From Candidatus Coprenecus pullistercoris (GTDB taxonomy: Bacteria; Bacteroidota; Bacteroidia; Bacteroidales; UBA932), in assembly GCA_019116965.1 (NCBI GenBank), contig DXAT01000024.1:1-64000 (forward strand): a DNA stretch of 64,000 nucleotides, written 5' to 3'. The number at the start of each line of letters is the position of its first letter. The first letter of the stretch is position 1. Below, piece by piece: positions 50,552-61,600 of the stretch. The notes below the pieces were generated by a model that was not told the origin of the DNA, did no database searches, and saw nothing but the letters and a program-made list of their open reading frames with translations. The translations under genes were made by a program, and so were the position numbers.

Positions 50552-52531
50552 TTATTGTTTTATATCAGCGTTAGATTCTGACTGGACCTCATCACTCTGC
50601 CCCTCAGCCACATATACATCCTCCTCGGAGGTGTCCCGGATATCCTGCACATCCTCGAATCCAGGGTCTGCAGCTTCAGCCTCCGCAACTTCCTTCCTGA
50701 CGGTATCGAGTTCCTCAAGCGCATTCCTTGCTATGCTCGGCAGATTGAGGGACATATTCTCATATACGATATTCTCCACCCTGGGCTCCGGCGGCAATTC
50801 AGAGGACTTTGCAAACAGAGGATTGACACTTGCAAGGGACTTGCGCCTGTCATCCAGCTCATGAATCCCGTCTGCTGCGACAGCCACTTCGTTGGAATAA
50901 CCGTCCCTGAGCCTGGCATCGTAATACTCCACATGGCCGAATTTCTCAGCCTTCATGTCTATATCGTCCTTGATACGCTCCATAAACTCCTCGAAATCCG
51001 ACTGTATTTTCTGGAATTCCTGCGACTTCAGCTCAAACGCAGCAAGAGTCTCCGCTGTATTGTCCGCCACATCGACCACCGTTGAGTCAAGCGAGCCATT
51101 GGACTGAGCCATACTGTCTTCGGTCTTCTGCAGAGATATCAGAGTATTGTATGCCGCCACATACTCCCTTATGCTCTCCTGCATGAGATTGATAATGTCC
51201 GAGCTCTCAGCGCGGTTGGAGCGATAGAAAGCATCCGTATCCTGATGCCACTTGTTGAGATATGATATTTTCTGATCCTTTATATGATTGTATATTTTCA
51301 GCCTTTCCAAACGGTTCTCAGCCATCAGATTCTGCACAACCGGCGCTACTATCTCCTCATATATCTGATGCATGCCGAAAGGCATATTTGTCGTACTGCC
51401 GTCCTCGGCAGTCCACATACCGGTAAGCAGATTGTACCGTACCCTTGAACTCTGCTTGAGATGGAAAGGCTCATAGCTTTGAGCATCTTCAGAATAATCA
51501 AACTTCTCATTGCGTATGCGGTCTATCTCCTCATACTCAAGTATCGGGGAATAATGATTGTACGGTGATTTCAATATATCATACAGAATCCTGTTGGATT
51601 CGAGCACAACCTTATCCACAGATGCCACTTTCAAGGCCGATATTGCCTGTACTGATGAGGCGATAGTGGATATCAGTGACTTGAGCACATCCTCGAACTG
51701 CTGGGTCTGATTGGATAGAGAGTCTTTCAATTTGTTGAGTTCCCGGAACTTGTTGATGCTCTCATCATACCTGTCCTTGTCAAATACCTTGATGACCGGT
51801 GCGTTCTCAGGAACCTCCTTTGTAGCATAATCCTTTAGGAAAGTAAGGAAACTGCTGTTGTCGGTAACCAGCGGTAATGATACGGATGTTCTGTCAAGAT
51901 CATCCATGCAGAACGATATGGTACGCAGGGAACGCTCCAGGCCTCCTAAATAGTCATATTGGTTGATTTCCTGAATAGAAGTAGAGTACTCGTCCGTTTC
52001 CATTGTCTCCGTCTCATTTGACGGTTCAACAATAGGCGCTTCAGTGGAAAGATGCTCCAACCGGCCGATAGTCTCAATCATCAGATCGTTTCTCCGCGGC
52101 AGCTGAAGGGTCACCTCCGACTCCTGCACATTACCGGTATAATCTATGACGAAACTTTTATCATCATATTTTATCTGCTCGGCCACAGGAACATACGCCA
52201 CTCCCAGTTTGGAGACTTTGTAATCCCGGAAGATGTTCTTGTACTGTTTCTTGAACTCGTTGATACGGGAATTCACCTCATCCACCTTTTTTTGGAGCGA
52301 ACTACGCTTGATAAAGTAGATAAAGAACAATATTATAGTGAGGAACCATACCCACAGGCCGGCAATCTGTTTCTCATAACCGGCTCTGACACCCTCAAGA
52401 CCCTTTATTTCCTTCTCGATCCTCTCCTCCTCACTTACGATCCTCTCAGCGGCCTGGCGGTAGTAATTGAACAATATACGCGCCTGGTCCTGATACAAGT
52501 TGCTTGATTCTGCAAAAATTTTACCTTTCAT
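50552..52531 (-). CDS. Membrane-anchored coiled-coil protein (SPFH operon)
   Basis: A 659-residue protein. An N-terminal coiled coil (about 15-55) is followed by one membrane helix (about 58-75) and another coiled coil (76-100). A large helical domain then runs to about residue 560, and the tail is acidic and probably disordered (after about 600). No signal peptide and no known domain recognised. The lone early membrane helix between coiled coils suggests a tether with the bulk on one side. It lies 24 bases after the four-helix membrane gene. Confidence 0.6.
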   Translation of the reverse strand: MKGKIFAESSNLYQDQARILFNYYRQAAERIVSEEERIEKEIKGLEGVRAGYEKQIAGLWVWFLTIILFFIYFIKRSSLQKKVDEVNSRINEFKKQYKNIFRDYKVSKLGVAYVPVAEQIKYDDKSFVIDYTGNVQESEVTLQLPRRNDLMIETIGRLEHLSTEAPIVEPSNETETMETDEYSTSIQEINQYDYLGGLERSLRTISFCMDDLDRTSVSLPLVTDNSSFLTFLKDYATKEVPENAPVIKVFDKDRYDESINKFRELNKLKDSLSNQTQQFEDVLKSLISTIASSVQAISALKVASVDKVVLESNRILYDILKSPYNHYSPILEYEEIDRIRNEKFDYSEDAQSYEPFHLKQSSRVRYNLLTGMWTAEDGSTTNMPFGMHQIYEEIVAPVVQNLMAENRLERLKIYNHIKDQKISYLNKWHQDTDAFYRSNRAESSDIINLMQESIREYVAAYNTLISLQKTEDSMAQSNGSLDSTVVDVADNTAETLAAFELKSQEFQKIQSDFEEFMERIKDDIDMKAEKFGHVEYYDARLRDGYSNEVAVAADGIHELDDRRKSLASVNPLFAKSSELPPEPRVENIVYENMSLNLPSIARNALEELDTVRKEVAEAEAADPGFEDVQDIRDTSEEDVYVAEGQSDEVQSESNADIKQ

Positions 52532-52555
52532 GTTTTACATAGTTTATATTGTTTA

Positions 52556-53269
52556 TTAATTGGAATAAGCCTCTTTCCTGCTGCGCAGGATACGCCCTGC
52601 CTTGATGACAGCCCTCTCGACATCCTCACGGTTGTGCTCGAAATCATAAAGCCTGCCGGCAGCCTGCTCAATGGTTTCTACGAACTGCCTTTCCTGTCCG
52701 CAGGCCTCGGGATTATTCGAAGGGGAGATGTAGCGGATGCTTTCCTTCAATTCCCTTACCTTGTCAATCAGGTCCTGCGGCACGCCCGGACAGTCGTAAA
52801 GCGCCTCCTCCAGAGCGGTCACCGCATGTCCCATCTCCGTTACCCCCTGCCTCTGGCCGGTCTGAACGGAATGTACCTCGGCCACTTTGCCTGAAGACTG
52901 AAATACTGCCACAAAACCAAGGATCAGCAAGAAGATAAGTATCGCATGCACAATCAGCTGAGTGAGGAAAGCCGCATCCATCGCCTTGTTGAGAATCAGC
53001 ATTGCGCATATTGCCGACAGAGCATATAGCCCCGTCACGGTCCATCTCAGGCCTAACGAGCCGACCTGCCTGCCTGATGCATCCTTTTGTCTTATCCAGG
53101 GGAAAAGGACATCCACGAAGCACAGGCAATACACAATGGACGATACCACGATATTGAGGGCAAAGATATTGTCGGGAGTATCCTCACCTCTCCATAAGAA
53201 GAATCCGCCTATGATTACAGCTTCACCAAGAAGCAGGGCAATGACTGAAAGTACTGTTTTAGGTTTCAT
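52556..53269 (-). CDS. Four-helix membrane protein (SPFH operon)
   Basis: A 237-residue protein with four hydrophobic helices (roughly residues 5-26, 35-58, 73-93 and 98-120), then a soluble helical tail of about 110 residues. The frame is open 15 codons upstream, overlapping the SPFH gene, but the ATG at 53269 directly begins the first membrane helix. No family recognised. It sits between the SPFH and the anchored coiled-coil gene, so it could be the membrane partner of the SPFH protein. Confidence 0.65.
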   Translation of the reverse strand: MKPKTVLSVIALLLGEAVIIGGFFLWRGEDTPDNIFALNIVVSSIVYCLCFVDVLFPWIRQKDASGRQVGSLGLRWTVTGLYALSAICAMLILNKAMDAAFLTQLIVHAILIFLLILGFVAVFQSSGKVAEVHSVQTGQRQGVTEMGHAVTALEEALYDCPGVPQDLIDKVRELKESIRYISPSNNPEACGQERQFVETIEQAAGRLYDFEHNREDVERAVIKAGRILRSRKEAYSN

Positions 53270-53295
53270 ACAGTTGTGTTTAAATGTTTGTAAAG

Positions 53296-54567
53296 TTAGC
53301 GTTTTTGCCCGCACTTAGGGCAGAACCTCACTGACGGCGGCAGAGGAGCTCCGCACCTGCTGCAGACATCAGAAGATATTGCAACGGGTTTACCGCAGTT
53401 GCCGCAGAAAGTACTTCCGGGCGCCAGAGGAGCCCCGCAATGAGGACAGACAGATGCGCCTCCTGCAAGGTAAGCCCCGCAGCTGACACAGCGCTTGGCA
53501 TGGATATCGTTGTCAGTTCCGCACTGAGGGCATGGATTATAAGGATCACCGCAGTGGGGACAGAACTTCATCGTATTAGGATATTTCTTCGCACAGTTGG
53601 AACAATATACCATCTTGACCTGCTGGGGTTGCCCGTCCGGCTGTTGTCCGGCAGCCGGTCCCATCCCCTGGCCGCCTCCGAATGTCGGCTGATTGTACTG
53701 GGGCTGCATCATTCCGGTTCCGACATTACCTCCCATACCGTTCATCATGCCTATAGCCACCAGGCCGCCGATAAGCCCCCCGTTACCGTTGCCGAGTCCG
53801 CCGATGGCATTGTTCGCCGTATCGAACATCTGCTCCTGCTGCCATGTATGGCCGGTGATGGACATCGAACTCTGACGCGAGATGGCATCCTTGATCCTGC
53901 GCCCGTCCTCTGTGGAGTCATCTATCTCTATGGTCGACACATAGAACTTGGTAAGGTCCAGCCCCAGATCATTCCAGAACGGAGTCATGACATTCTTAAG
54001 ATACTCGGATATCGTATCGAGATATGCGGATATCTGCTTAAAGCCTATTCTATGTTTCAGCATATACTGCAGGACCGTAGATTTTGTCTTTGTGGAAAAT
54101 TCCCCACGGAACTGCTCCGTCATATCTTCCTGCGCGAACTCCCTCCTGGTACCCACTACTTTGACCAGAAATTTCTCAGCGTCGTTGATTTTCAGGCCGT
54201 ATTGACCACTGGCCACCAATGGCAGCTGAGTATTGTAGTCGGCATCATGTATGGTCATTCTGTCTATAGACCAGTCTATGCTGTAAGTCTGCACCTTATT
54301 GACAAACCACACCTCCGCAGTAAATGGATTCTTACCTCCGAACGGTATTCCGTAAAGCCTGTTCAATACAGGAAGGTTCTCCGTTGAGAGGGTGTGTTTC
54401 CCGGGACCGAACTTGCCTACAATCTGTCCCTTCGAGAACAGTACGGCCTCCTGGGACTCCTGGACGATCAACTGAGTGTAAGTCGTCAGGTTTGTTTCCG
54501 GGAAACGCCATGCATAGATGACCCTGTCGCCTTGCGGGGACCATCTGACTAAGTCAATGATTGCCAT
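53296..54567 (-). CDS. SPFH-domain protein with four C-terminal zinc ribbons
   Basis: A 423-residue protein. The N-terminal part (about 20-230) is a Band 7/SPFH domain of the YdjI/virion-core-like type, with QLIVQESQEAVLFSKGQ, FGPGKHTLSTENLPVLNRL and VEIDDSTEDGRR-like STIEIDDSTEDGRRIKDAI. A glycine-rich linker (about 255-310) follows. The last hundred residues have eight CxxC knuckles (cysteines at 322/325, 336/339, 346/349, 360/363, 374/377, 388/391, 402/405, 416/419), forming four predicted zinc ribbons. Related proteins occur in membrane-stress loci with PspA-type partners; no PspA homologue is seen here. First gene of the operon. Confidence 0.85.
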   Translation of the reverse strand: MAIIDLVRWSPQGDRVIYAWRFPETNLTTYTQLIVQESQEAVLFSKGQIVGKFGPGKHTLSTENLPVLNRLYGIPFGGKNPFTAEVWFVNKVQTYSIDWSIDRMTIHDADYNTQLPLVASGQYGLKINDAEKFLVKVVGTRREFAQEDMTEQFRGEFSTKTKSTVLQYMLKHRIGFKQISAYLDTISEYLKNVMTPFWNDLGLDLTKFYVSTIEIDDSTEDGRRIKDAISRQSSMSITGHTWQQEQMFDTANNAIGGLGNGNGGLIGGLVAIGMMNGMGGNVGTGMMQPQYNQPTFGGGQGMGPAAGQQPDGQPQQVKMVYCSNCAKKYPNTMKFCPHCGDPYNPCPQCGTDNDIHAKRCVSCGAYLAGGASVCPHCGAPLAPGSTFCGNCGKPVAISSDVCSRCGAPLPPSVRFCPKCGQKR

Positions 54568-54625
54568 AATAAGAGAATTTATAAGTTTTCAAGAGTAAGT
54601 TTTTCATGTTTGAAGTCAGTTTCCG

Positions 54626-54633
54626 CAAATTTA
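54626..54633 (-). promoter_or_regulatory. -7 promoter element of the SPFH operon
   Basis: The minus strand reads TAAATTTG, a TAnnTTTG match, giving a leader of about 50 bases before the SPFH start. It lies between the pncB stop and the SPFH start, so the operon has its own promoter. No clear -33 element. Confidence 0.5.
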
Positions 54634-54643
54634 ATAAAAAAAT

Positions 54644-55849
54644 TCACAATCTCATATTAAGGGCTTCCATAAAGCGGCGGACGACATCTGGGTTGCCGGT
54701 GTGCTTGCCGGTATCCTCGCTGATCTTGCAGGTGTCGTTGTAGAAGGACCATGACTCGGTGATCTTGGCCGCGATAAGCTTGATGACGATATTCATGGGC
54801 CGGACACCGTCGAAGTCGTTGGTGAAATGCGTACCGATTCCGAACGAGGGCTGACAGTATTCCACGGCATATCTTTGAATCTCAATTGCATGGTCTACAT
54901 CCAGGGCATTACTGAAAATCACCTGCTTGGTCCTCGGATCTATGCCGAGAGAGCGGTATTTGTCCACGATACGCATCAGCTGCTCACGGTTGTCTCCGCT
55001 GTCCACGCGGAGGCCCTTGAACAGATTTGCGAAGTCCTCCGAGAAGTTGAGACTGAAGATATCCCAGCCGAAACTGTCGTATAGAAAAGTGCCGAGAGCT
55101 CCGCGGAATGTGTTGCGCCAGCAATCCATGGCTATATGATTGGCCATCTGAGGGCCGTACATCCCTCCTATCGCACAGATGAACTCATGTGCCATCGTCC
55201 CTACAGGAAGTACATCGTGCTTCATCGCAAGATATATGTTGCTGGTACCTACAAAACGGCCGGGCCACTCACAGCTGGCCGCACAGTCTTTCATGGCCCT
55301 GACGACTGTATCCTCGGCCTCAAAGGAGGCCCTGCGGCGGGTTCCGAAATCACTGTAGACACAGCCTGCCCCGAGCAGCCGCTCCGCCTTACGGTATGTT
55401 TTGTCATAATACGCACCGTAGTCGAAACCACGGCTCTCACCGGTAAAGATATAATAGAGTTCCGAGATGATGGCCAGAATCTTGACTTCAAGCAGGATAG
55501 TATCCGCCCAGCTTCCCTCTATGTCTATATGCAGATGCCCGTCCTCATCCTGCCGCACCTTCACCCAGCGGTGGTCGAAACGGTAGCCTTTCAGATAGTT
55601 GTAGAACCAGCCGGGAATATAACCGCACCTGCGGCGCATGAAATCTATCTCCTCCTGAGTGATGATGACATCATCCAGTGCGGCTATCTGCCGTAAGAGC
55701 TCGTCCGCAAAGCCTTCTGGATAGACGGTGTCATCGCGGTCTGTAAAGGCATATCTGACCTGCGCCCTCGGAAAGTTGTCAATCACCGCGCAGCACATGG
55801 TGAACTTATAGAGGTCGTCGTCTGTGAAATGTGTGATAATCTGCTTCAT
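54644..55849 (-). CDS. pncB: Nicotinate phosphoribosyltransferase
   Basis: A 401-residue enzyme converting nicotinate and PRPP to nicotinate mononucleotide, coupled to ATP hydrolysis. Family blocks are FTDDDLYKFTMCCAV, FGTRRRASFEAE, FVGTSNIYLAMKHDVLPVGTMAHEF and RVDSGD. It is last in the folC-nhaD-pncB operon, 3 bases after nhaD. It completes NAD salvage with the nicotinamidase encoded at 4.4-4.9 kb. Confidence 0.95.
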   Translation of the reverse strand: MKQIITHFTDDDLYKFTMCCAVIDNFPRAQVRYAFTDRDDTVYPEGFADELLRQIAALDDVIITQEEIDFMRRRCGYIPGWFYNYLKGYRFDHRWVKVRQDEDGHLHIDIEGSWADTILLEVKILAIISELYYIFTGESRGFDYGAYYDKTYRKAERLLGAGCVYSDFGTRRRASFEAEDTVVRAMKDCAASCEWPGRFVGTSNIYLAMKHDVLPVGTMAHEFICAIGGMYGPQMANHIAMDCWRNTFRGALGTFLYDSFGWDIFSLNFSEDFANLFKGLRVDSGDNREQLMRIVDKYRSLGIDPRTKQVIFSNALDVDHAIEIQRYAVEYCQPSFGIGTHFTNDFDGVRPMNIVIKLIAAKITESWSFYNDTCKISEDTGKHTGNPDVVRRFMEALNMRL

Positions 55850-55852
55850 GGA

Positions 55853-57223
55853 TTATGACAAAAGAGGCACGAGAAACATATCCTGAAGGATGAATACTCC
55901 GATACCGGCAATATATCCTATAAACGCCAGCAGACTGATGTTCTTGAAATACCACATGAAATTGATATTCTCCAGGCCCATGGCTACCACCCCGGCCGCA
56001 GAGCCGATGATAAGGATGCTTCCGCCGGTTCCGGCGCAGTATGCCAGGAGATGCCAGAAATCCCCGTCTGCGACAAAATGCGAAAGGAATTCAGGATCCG
56101 CCGAGGCTGCGATGGCAGCGGCATCCGGTATGGGATACATACCCATGCTGGCCGCCACAAGAGGCACATTGTCTATCACGGACGAGAGCAGGCCTATAAC
56201 GGTGTTGATGGCATATATATTATGGATGCCGCTGTTGAGTCCCTCGGCCATGGCTCCGAGAATCCCGGCGCTCTCGAGAGCCGAGACAGCCATGAGTATA
56301 CCGAGAAAAAACAGAATCGTAGGCATGTCTATGTGCTTTATGACCTTGGAGACTTTCTGCTTGACAGACTCCTCTACATTGCGCTTGTTTCTGTACATCA
56401 GATCGGTATAGAGCCACAGGATACCGAGCGCGAACATCACGCTGATATATGGAGGCAGGCCCACAACGCTTTTGAACACGGGTACCATGACAAGCAGCAG
56501 TACACCGAGAACCAATATGGTACGGCTCTCGCCTCCGCTGATATATGAAGGTCTGAAAGAGGCATCCTCGTTGGTCCGCTGCTTCGCGATCATGCCTTTG
56601 AGGAATCTGGTGGCAACCGCAGTAGGTATCACGACAGACACTATGCACGGCAGGATAAGAGATCCCATCAGCTTGGCAGTTCCCACATTGCCCTTCATCC
56701 AGAGCATGATAGTGGTCACATCCCCTATGGGCGACCATGCTCCGCCGCAGTTTGCGGCTATTATGATTATGGATGCGAACAGCCATCTTTCCTTATAGTT
56801 GGCGAGCATACGGCGGATAAGCATCACCATGATGATGGTCGTGGTCATGTTGTCCAGCACCGAAGACATAAAAAATGTGATGAAGGCTATGAGCCACATC
56901 AGTCTCGTCTTCCTGCGCGTGGTTATATGCTTTGTGATGACCTCGAATCCGCCATGGGTATCGATGATATCCACAATAGTCATCGCACCTATTAAAAATA
57001 CGATTATCTCACAGGTGCTTCCCAATGCGGCAAGCAGGTCCGAGCTTATGACATCGTGGGTGAGAGAGGGGTCTATCCTGTCGGAGAACACGCTCAAAAG
57101 TCCCCACAATATGCAGCATAGAACTAAAGCCACAGCGGATTTGCTGACATTGACCTTGTGCTCAAGTGCTATCATCAGATAACCGAGCACAAAGACCACA
57201 ATCATCGTATATACAATACTCAT
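55853..57223 (-). CDS. nhaD: Sodium/proton antiporter (NhaD family)
   Basis: A 456-residue inner-membrane protein with about twelve hydrophobic segments. NhaD/ion transporter superfamily blocks are visible: IDIIDTHGGFEVI, MSSVLDNMTTTIIMVML, NCGGAWSPIGDVTTIMLW and SSVIDNVPLVAASMGMY. The paired DN sites (LDN and IDN) and the discontinuous-helix regions match NhaD. It would export Na+ (or Li+) in exchange for protons. It lies 15 bases after folC and 3 before pncB. Confidence 0.94.
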   Translation of the reverse strand: MSIVYTMIVVFVLGYLMIALEHKVNVSKSAVALVLCCILWGLLSVFSDRIDPSLTHDVISSDLLAALGSTCEIIVFLIGAMTIVDIIDTHGGFEVITKHITTRRKTRLMWLIAFITFFMSSVLDNMTTTIIMVMLIRRMLANYKERWLFASIIIIAANCGGAWSPIGDVTTIMLWMKGNVGTAKLMGSLILPCIVSVVIPTAVATRFLKGMIAKQRTNEDASFRPSYISGGESRTILVLGVLLLVMVPVFKSVVGLPPYISVMFALGILWLYTDLMYRNKRNVEESVKQKVSKVIKHIDMPTILFFLGILMAVSALESAGILGAMAEGLNSGIHNIYAINTVIGLLSSVIDNVPLVAASMGMYPIPDAAAIAASADPEFLSHFVADGDFWHLLAYCAGTGGSILIIGSAAGVVAMGLENINFMWYFKNISLLAFIGYIAGIGVFILQDMFLVPLLS

Positions 57224-57238
57224 AGGATGTTTAACATT

Positions 57239-58582
57239 TTAGTCTGATATAGTAACTTTTTTGTTAGCACACTTTTCGTCCCATGCTGCCAATGCCTCGG
57301 CCACCACATAGCTGCTTCCTCCGACAAATACGACATCATCAGGTCCGGCTTTCGACAAAGCCAAATCCAAAGCGGCCCGTACATCAGGTACCGCTGTCGC
57401 GCACATCTTGCCGGCCGTCTCCTTAAGCCGGCCGGCAGGCATCGCCCTGCTGCCCGCTGCCTGAGTAAGGATATACTCAGGACTATCCGGAAGCAGGCGG
57501 CACACAGCCTCCACATCCTTGTCTCCCGCCATGCCGAATACCATTATAATATGTCGTCCCCCGGCCTCTGCCATAAGCTGCCGCATCGACACGGATACCG
57601 CCTCCACATTATGTCCGATATCGCATATCACCTCCGGATGGAGCGAAAGTCTCTCCCAGCGCCCGCGCAGTCCGGTTATGTGCGCGGCTCCGGCAAGCGC
57701 GCCGTACACTGCGGAATCCTTATGGACAGTACCGGCCCCCATCACCTTCAGTGCGGTCAGGACTGTCCTGATATTCTTAACCTGACAATCGGCACGGAGA
57801 TCTGCCCCGGCAGACAGGACATCCGCACTCACGCAGTCTCCGCAAAGCTCTCCGGCACGGTACAGGCGGCTGCCGAGTCTTTCAGCCCTTTCCGCTATCA
57901 CATCAAAGGCACCGTCGGGCACATCTCCCACCACAACCGGTACTCCCGGCTTGATGATGCCCGCTTTCTCCGCTGCTATCTTCTCTATCGTATCTCCAAG
58001 TATATCCTTGTGGTCCAAACCTATGGATGTGATAATACTGAGCTGAGGCGTCAGGATATTGGTCGAGTCCAGTCTGCCTCCGAGACCTGTCTCGATGACG
58101 GCCGTACGCACATTCCTGCGGCTGAAGCAGTCGAAAGCCATGGCCGTGGTGATCTCGAAGAAAGACGGCCTGCGTTCCTGCATGAAAGAGTCCGCCCGAT
58201 GCATGAAATCCACCACCTCCGGCTTGCCTATCGTCTCAAAACATTTTCCATCATGCTCACATGCTGTCGAGACCGTCTTTATCCGCTCCCTGAAATCCAC
58301 AAGATGCGGCGATGTGTACAGACCTATCAGCTCTCCTGGGTATCTGAACGCGAGAGCAGAAGCCAGCATGTGGGCCACGGAGCCCTTTCCGTTGGTTCCG
58401 GCTATATGTACTGACTTGAAGCCGTTCTGGGGATTACCGAGCGATGCTGCGAAATCCCGCATCGCATCCAGTCCCGGATGATAAGCTCCGGCTCCGACTC
58501 TCTGGAAAGACGGGGCCATGGAATACAGATTCTGAACACATTGAGCGTACTTCTCTTCTATATCGGGACCTGAATCCGGCAT
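57239..58582 (-). CDS. folC: Dihydrofolate synthase/folylpolyglutamate synthase
   Basis: A 447-residue Mur-ligase-like enzyme adding glutamate to dihydropteroate and folates. The P-loop [19 protein letters not shown] is at about residue 62. Typical blocks are [37 protein letters not shown] and the C-terminal DIGHNVEAV. It is first in the operon with nhaD and pncB, and divergent from purL. Length and motifs are normal. Confidence 0.94.
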   Translation of the reverse strand: MPDSGPDIEEKYAQCVQNLYSMAPSFQRVGAGAYHPGLDAMRDFAASLGNPQNGFKSVHIAGTNGKGSVAHMLASALAFRYPGELIGLYTSPHLVDFRERIKTVSTACEHDGKCFETIGKPEVVDFMHRADSFMQERRPSFFEITTAMAFDCFSRRNVRTAVIETGLGGRLDSTNILTPQLSIITSIGLDHKDILGDTIEKIAAEKAGIIKPGVPVVVGDVPDGAFDVIAERAERLGSRLYRAGELCGDCVSADVLSAGADLRADCQVKNIRTVLTALKVMGAGTVHKDSAVYGALAGAAHITGLRGRWERLSLHPEVICDIGHNVEAVSVSMRQLMAEAGGRHIIMVFGMAGDKDVEAVCRLLPDSPEYILTQAAGSRAMPAGRLKETAGKMCATAVPDVRAALDLALSKAGPDDVVFVGGSSYVVAEALAAWDEKCANKKVTISD

Positions 58583-58627
58583 TTTTGAAATTTTATATGC
58601 AAAAATGGGAAAATTCTACACATTTAG

Positions 58628-58635
58628 CAAAATTA
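58628..58635 (-). promoter_or_regulatory. -7 promoter element of the folC operon
   Basis: The minus strand reads TAATTTTG, matching TAnnTTTG, about 45 bases before the folC start. A TTTG at 58656-58653 could be the -33 but is 17 bases away, slightly short. It is close to the divergent purL promoter. Confidence 0.5.
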
Positions 58636-58639
58636 TCCC

Positions 58640-58647
58640 TATTTTTG
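58640..58647 (+). promoter_or_regulatory. -7 promoter element of purL
   Basis: TATTTTTG matches TAnnTTTG, 20 bases before the ATG at 58668. It lies inside the longer reading frame that begins at 58605, so that earlier ATG would not be on the transcript. Confidence 0.55.
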
Positions 58648-58667
58648 AAATTCAAATTACACATAAT

Positions 58668-61600
58668 ATGGTATACTTTTTCCGCTCCCCAGAGGGACAG
58701 ATTATAGCAGTAGGTTCACAGACAGCGATTTCCGCTGACACCGCAAAGACACTCAGATGGCTTTTCTCAGACGCAGAACTCCTTAAGGAGCAGCATGTCC
58801 ACGGTACATTCATAGGTCCCAGACGCGAGATGATAACCCCATGGAGCACGGCTGCCGTGGAGATTACACGCAACATGAACATCTCCGGCATTTCACGCAT
58901 CGAGGAATATTTCCCAGTAGAGGAAGGGAAATATGCGTCCGACTCGGAGATACCGCATGACAAGATGCTCCAGCGCATATATCACGGACTTGACGCGGAC
59001 ATCTTCACAGTAGACCACCAGCCTGAGCCCATACGCCATATAACCGATTTCGAGGCATACAACAAGGAAGAGGGCCTGGCACTGTCCGAAGACGAGATAC
59101 AATATCTGAAAGACCTTTCCGCAAAGCTCGGAAGACCGCTTACAGACAGCGAGGTATTCGGTTTCTCGCAGGTCAACTCGGAGCACTGCCGGCACAAGAT
59201 ATTCAACGGCAAGTTCATCATCGACGGAGTGGAAAAGGAGTCCTCCCTTTTCAAGCTCATCAAGAAGACATCCGCCGTCAATCCCGGCAGGATAGTCTCC
59301 GCATACAAGGACAACTGCGCTTTCATCGAGGGTCCCAAGCTCAGGATGTTCCATCCCTCTGCAGCAGCCAAACCCAGTTTCTTCAAGGAGGAGGAAGTCA
59401 AGACAGTCATCTCCCTCAAAGCCGAAACCCACAACTTCCCCACTACAGTAGAGCCGTTCAACGGTGCGGCCACAGGCAGCGGAGGAGAGATCAGGGACCG
59501 TATCGGAGGCGGAAAGGGCTCGTTCCCCATAGCAGGTACTGCGGTATACATGACCTCCTACCCACGCATTGACAGCGGAAGGGACTGGGAAGCCCGCCCT
59601 CCGCGCAAATGGCTGTACCAGACACCCGCCGAGATTCTGGTCAAGGCATCCAACGGAGCCTCCGACTTCGGCAACAAGTTCGGCCAGCCCCTTATCTGCG
59701 GCTCTCTCCAGACATTCGAGCACACGGAGCAGGATCCTGACGGAGCGGAGCGCAAGTATGGCTATGACAAAGTAGTGATGTTGGCCGGAGGCGTAGGCTT
59801 CGCCAAAATGGCCGATGCCGCCAAGGACCGTCCGTCCAAGGGCGATGACATCATCCTCCTCGGCGGAGACAACTACCGCATCGGAATGGGCGGGGGAGCC
59901 GTATCGTCCGTTGCCACAGGAGAATACAACAACTCCATAGAGTTGAATGCCATACAAAGAGCCAACCCTGAGATGCAGAAAAGAGTCTACAACGCCATCC
60001 GCTCGGTAGCAGAGAAAGACCACAACTCCATCATATCGATCCACGACCACGGTGCCGGCGGCCATTTGAACTGCCTGTCCGAGTTAGTCGAGGAAGTAGG
60101 CGGCGACATAGACATATCCAAACTGCCGGTGGGAGACCCGACCCTCTCCGACAAGGAGATTATCGGCAATGAGAGTCAGGAACGCATGGGACTCGTAATG
60201 AAGAAATCCGACACTGAGGAACTGCACAGGATAGCCGAGAGGGAACGGGCTCCGTTCTATGTAATCGGAGAAGTAAGCGGCAAGGGCAACTTCACCCTGA
60301 AGGACAGCCGCAACGGCAACACTCCCATAGACCTGGCTCTCAGCGACATGTTCGGTTCCACGCCCAAGACCGTCATGTACGGCTCGTCGCCCAAGGGCGG
60401 TGCAGACGGACACGGAGGGTTCGGCAAGCTGGAAAAGGTACCGTCATCCATGACTCCTCAAGAACTGAAAGAGGCCATAGCCAAGGTGCTGATGCTCGAA
60501 TCCGTAGCTTGCAAGGACTGGCTTACCAACAAGGTGGACCGCTCAGTGACCGGACTCATAGCCTGCCAGCAGTGCTGCGGAGAGATACAGCTTCCACTCA
60601 ACGACTTAGGCGTGACAGCCATCGGATATGACGATCCGGAAGGTATCGCCGTATCCATAGGCCATGCTCCGGCAGCGGCCATGATAGACCCTGCCGCAGG
60701 ATCCAGACTCGCCATTGCGGAAGCTCTCACCAATATAATATGGACTCCTATCAAGGACAACATCTATGGCGTGTCGCTGAGTGCCAACTGGATGTGGCCC
60801 TGCCGCAATGAGGGCGAGGACGCCCGCCTCTACGCAGCCGTTCAGGGAGCCAGTGATTTTGCAATCGCAGTCGGCGTCAACATCCCTACCGGCAAGGACT
60901 CGATGTCCATGACCCAGAAATACCCCGACGGTGGGAAAGTCCTGTCACCGGGCACGCTGATCATCTCCGCCACAGGAGAGAGCAAGAATGTAGCAGCCAC
61001 ACTGCACCCTGTCATGAGCAGGGAGACAGGCACTACGCTGCTCTACATACCGTTCGTACCTATCGCCAAAGGCGAGGAAAGCTTCCCTCTCGGAGGCTCG
61101 GCATACGCAGCCACAATAAGCAGAATAGGTGGCAAGGCCCCCGACATCACCGACCCTGCATATTTCAAGACCTGTTTCTGCAATCTGCAGGACGCCATGT
61201 TCAACTCCGTTGAGAATCCTGTAACAGCAGGTCATGATATCTCTGCCGGAGGTATGGTGACTGCCCTGCTGGAGATGTGCTTCGCCAACACCGACGGTGG
61301 TGCGGACATTGACCTCAGGGAGCTGGAATCGTCAGACATCCTGCTGTCTGAGGTTCCCGGTGTCATCGTTCAGGTCAAGGACACTGAAAAAGAGCGTTTC
61401 ATCAAGGACCTCGGCGGTGTCAGGGCATATGAGATAGGTCATCCGTCCAAAGGGCGGACACTCCGGATCCTGTACGGAAAAGACTCAAACGAGCTGCTGC
61501 TCGACATAGATGAGATGAGAGACCGCTGGTACCGCACTTCATGGCTGCTCGACAGCATCCAGACCGGAGAGAAACCCGCAGCCGAAAGATATGCCAATTA

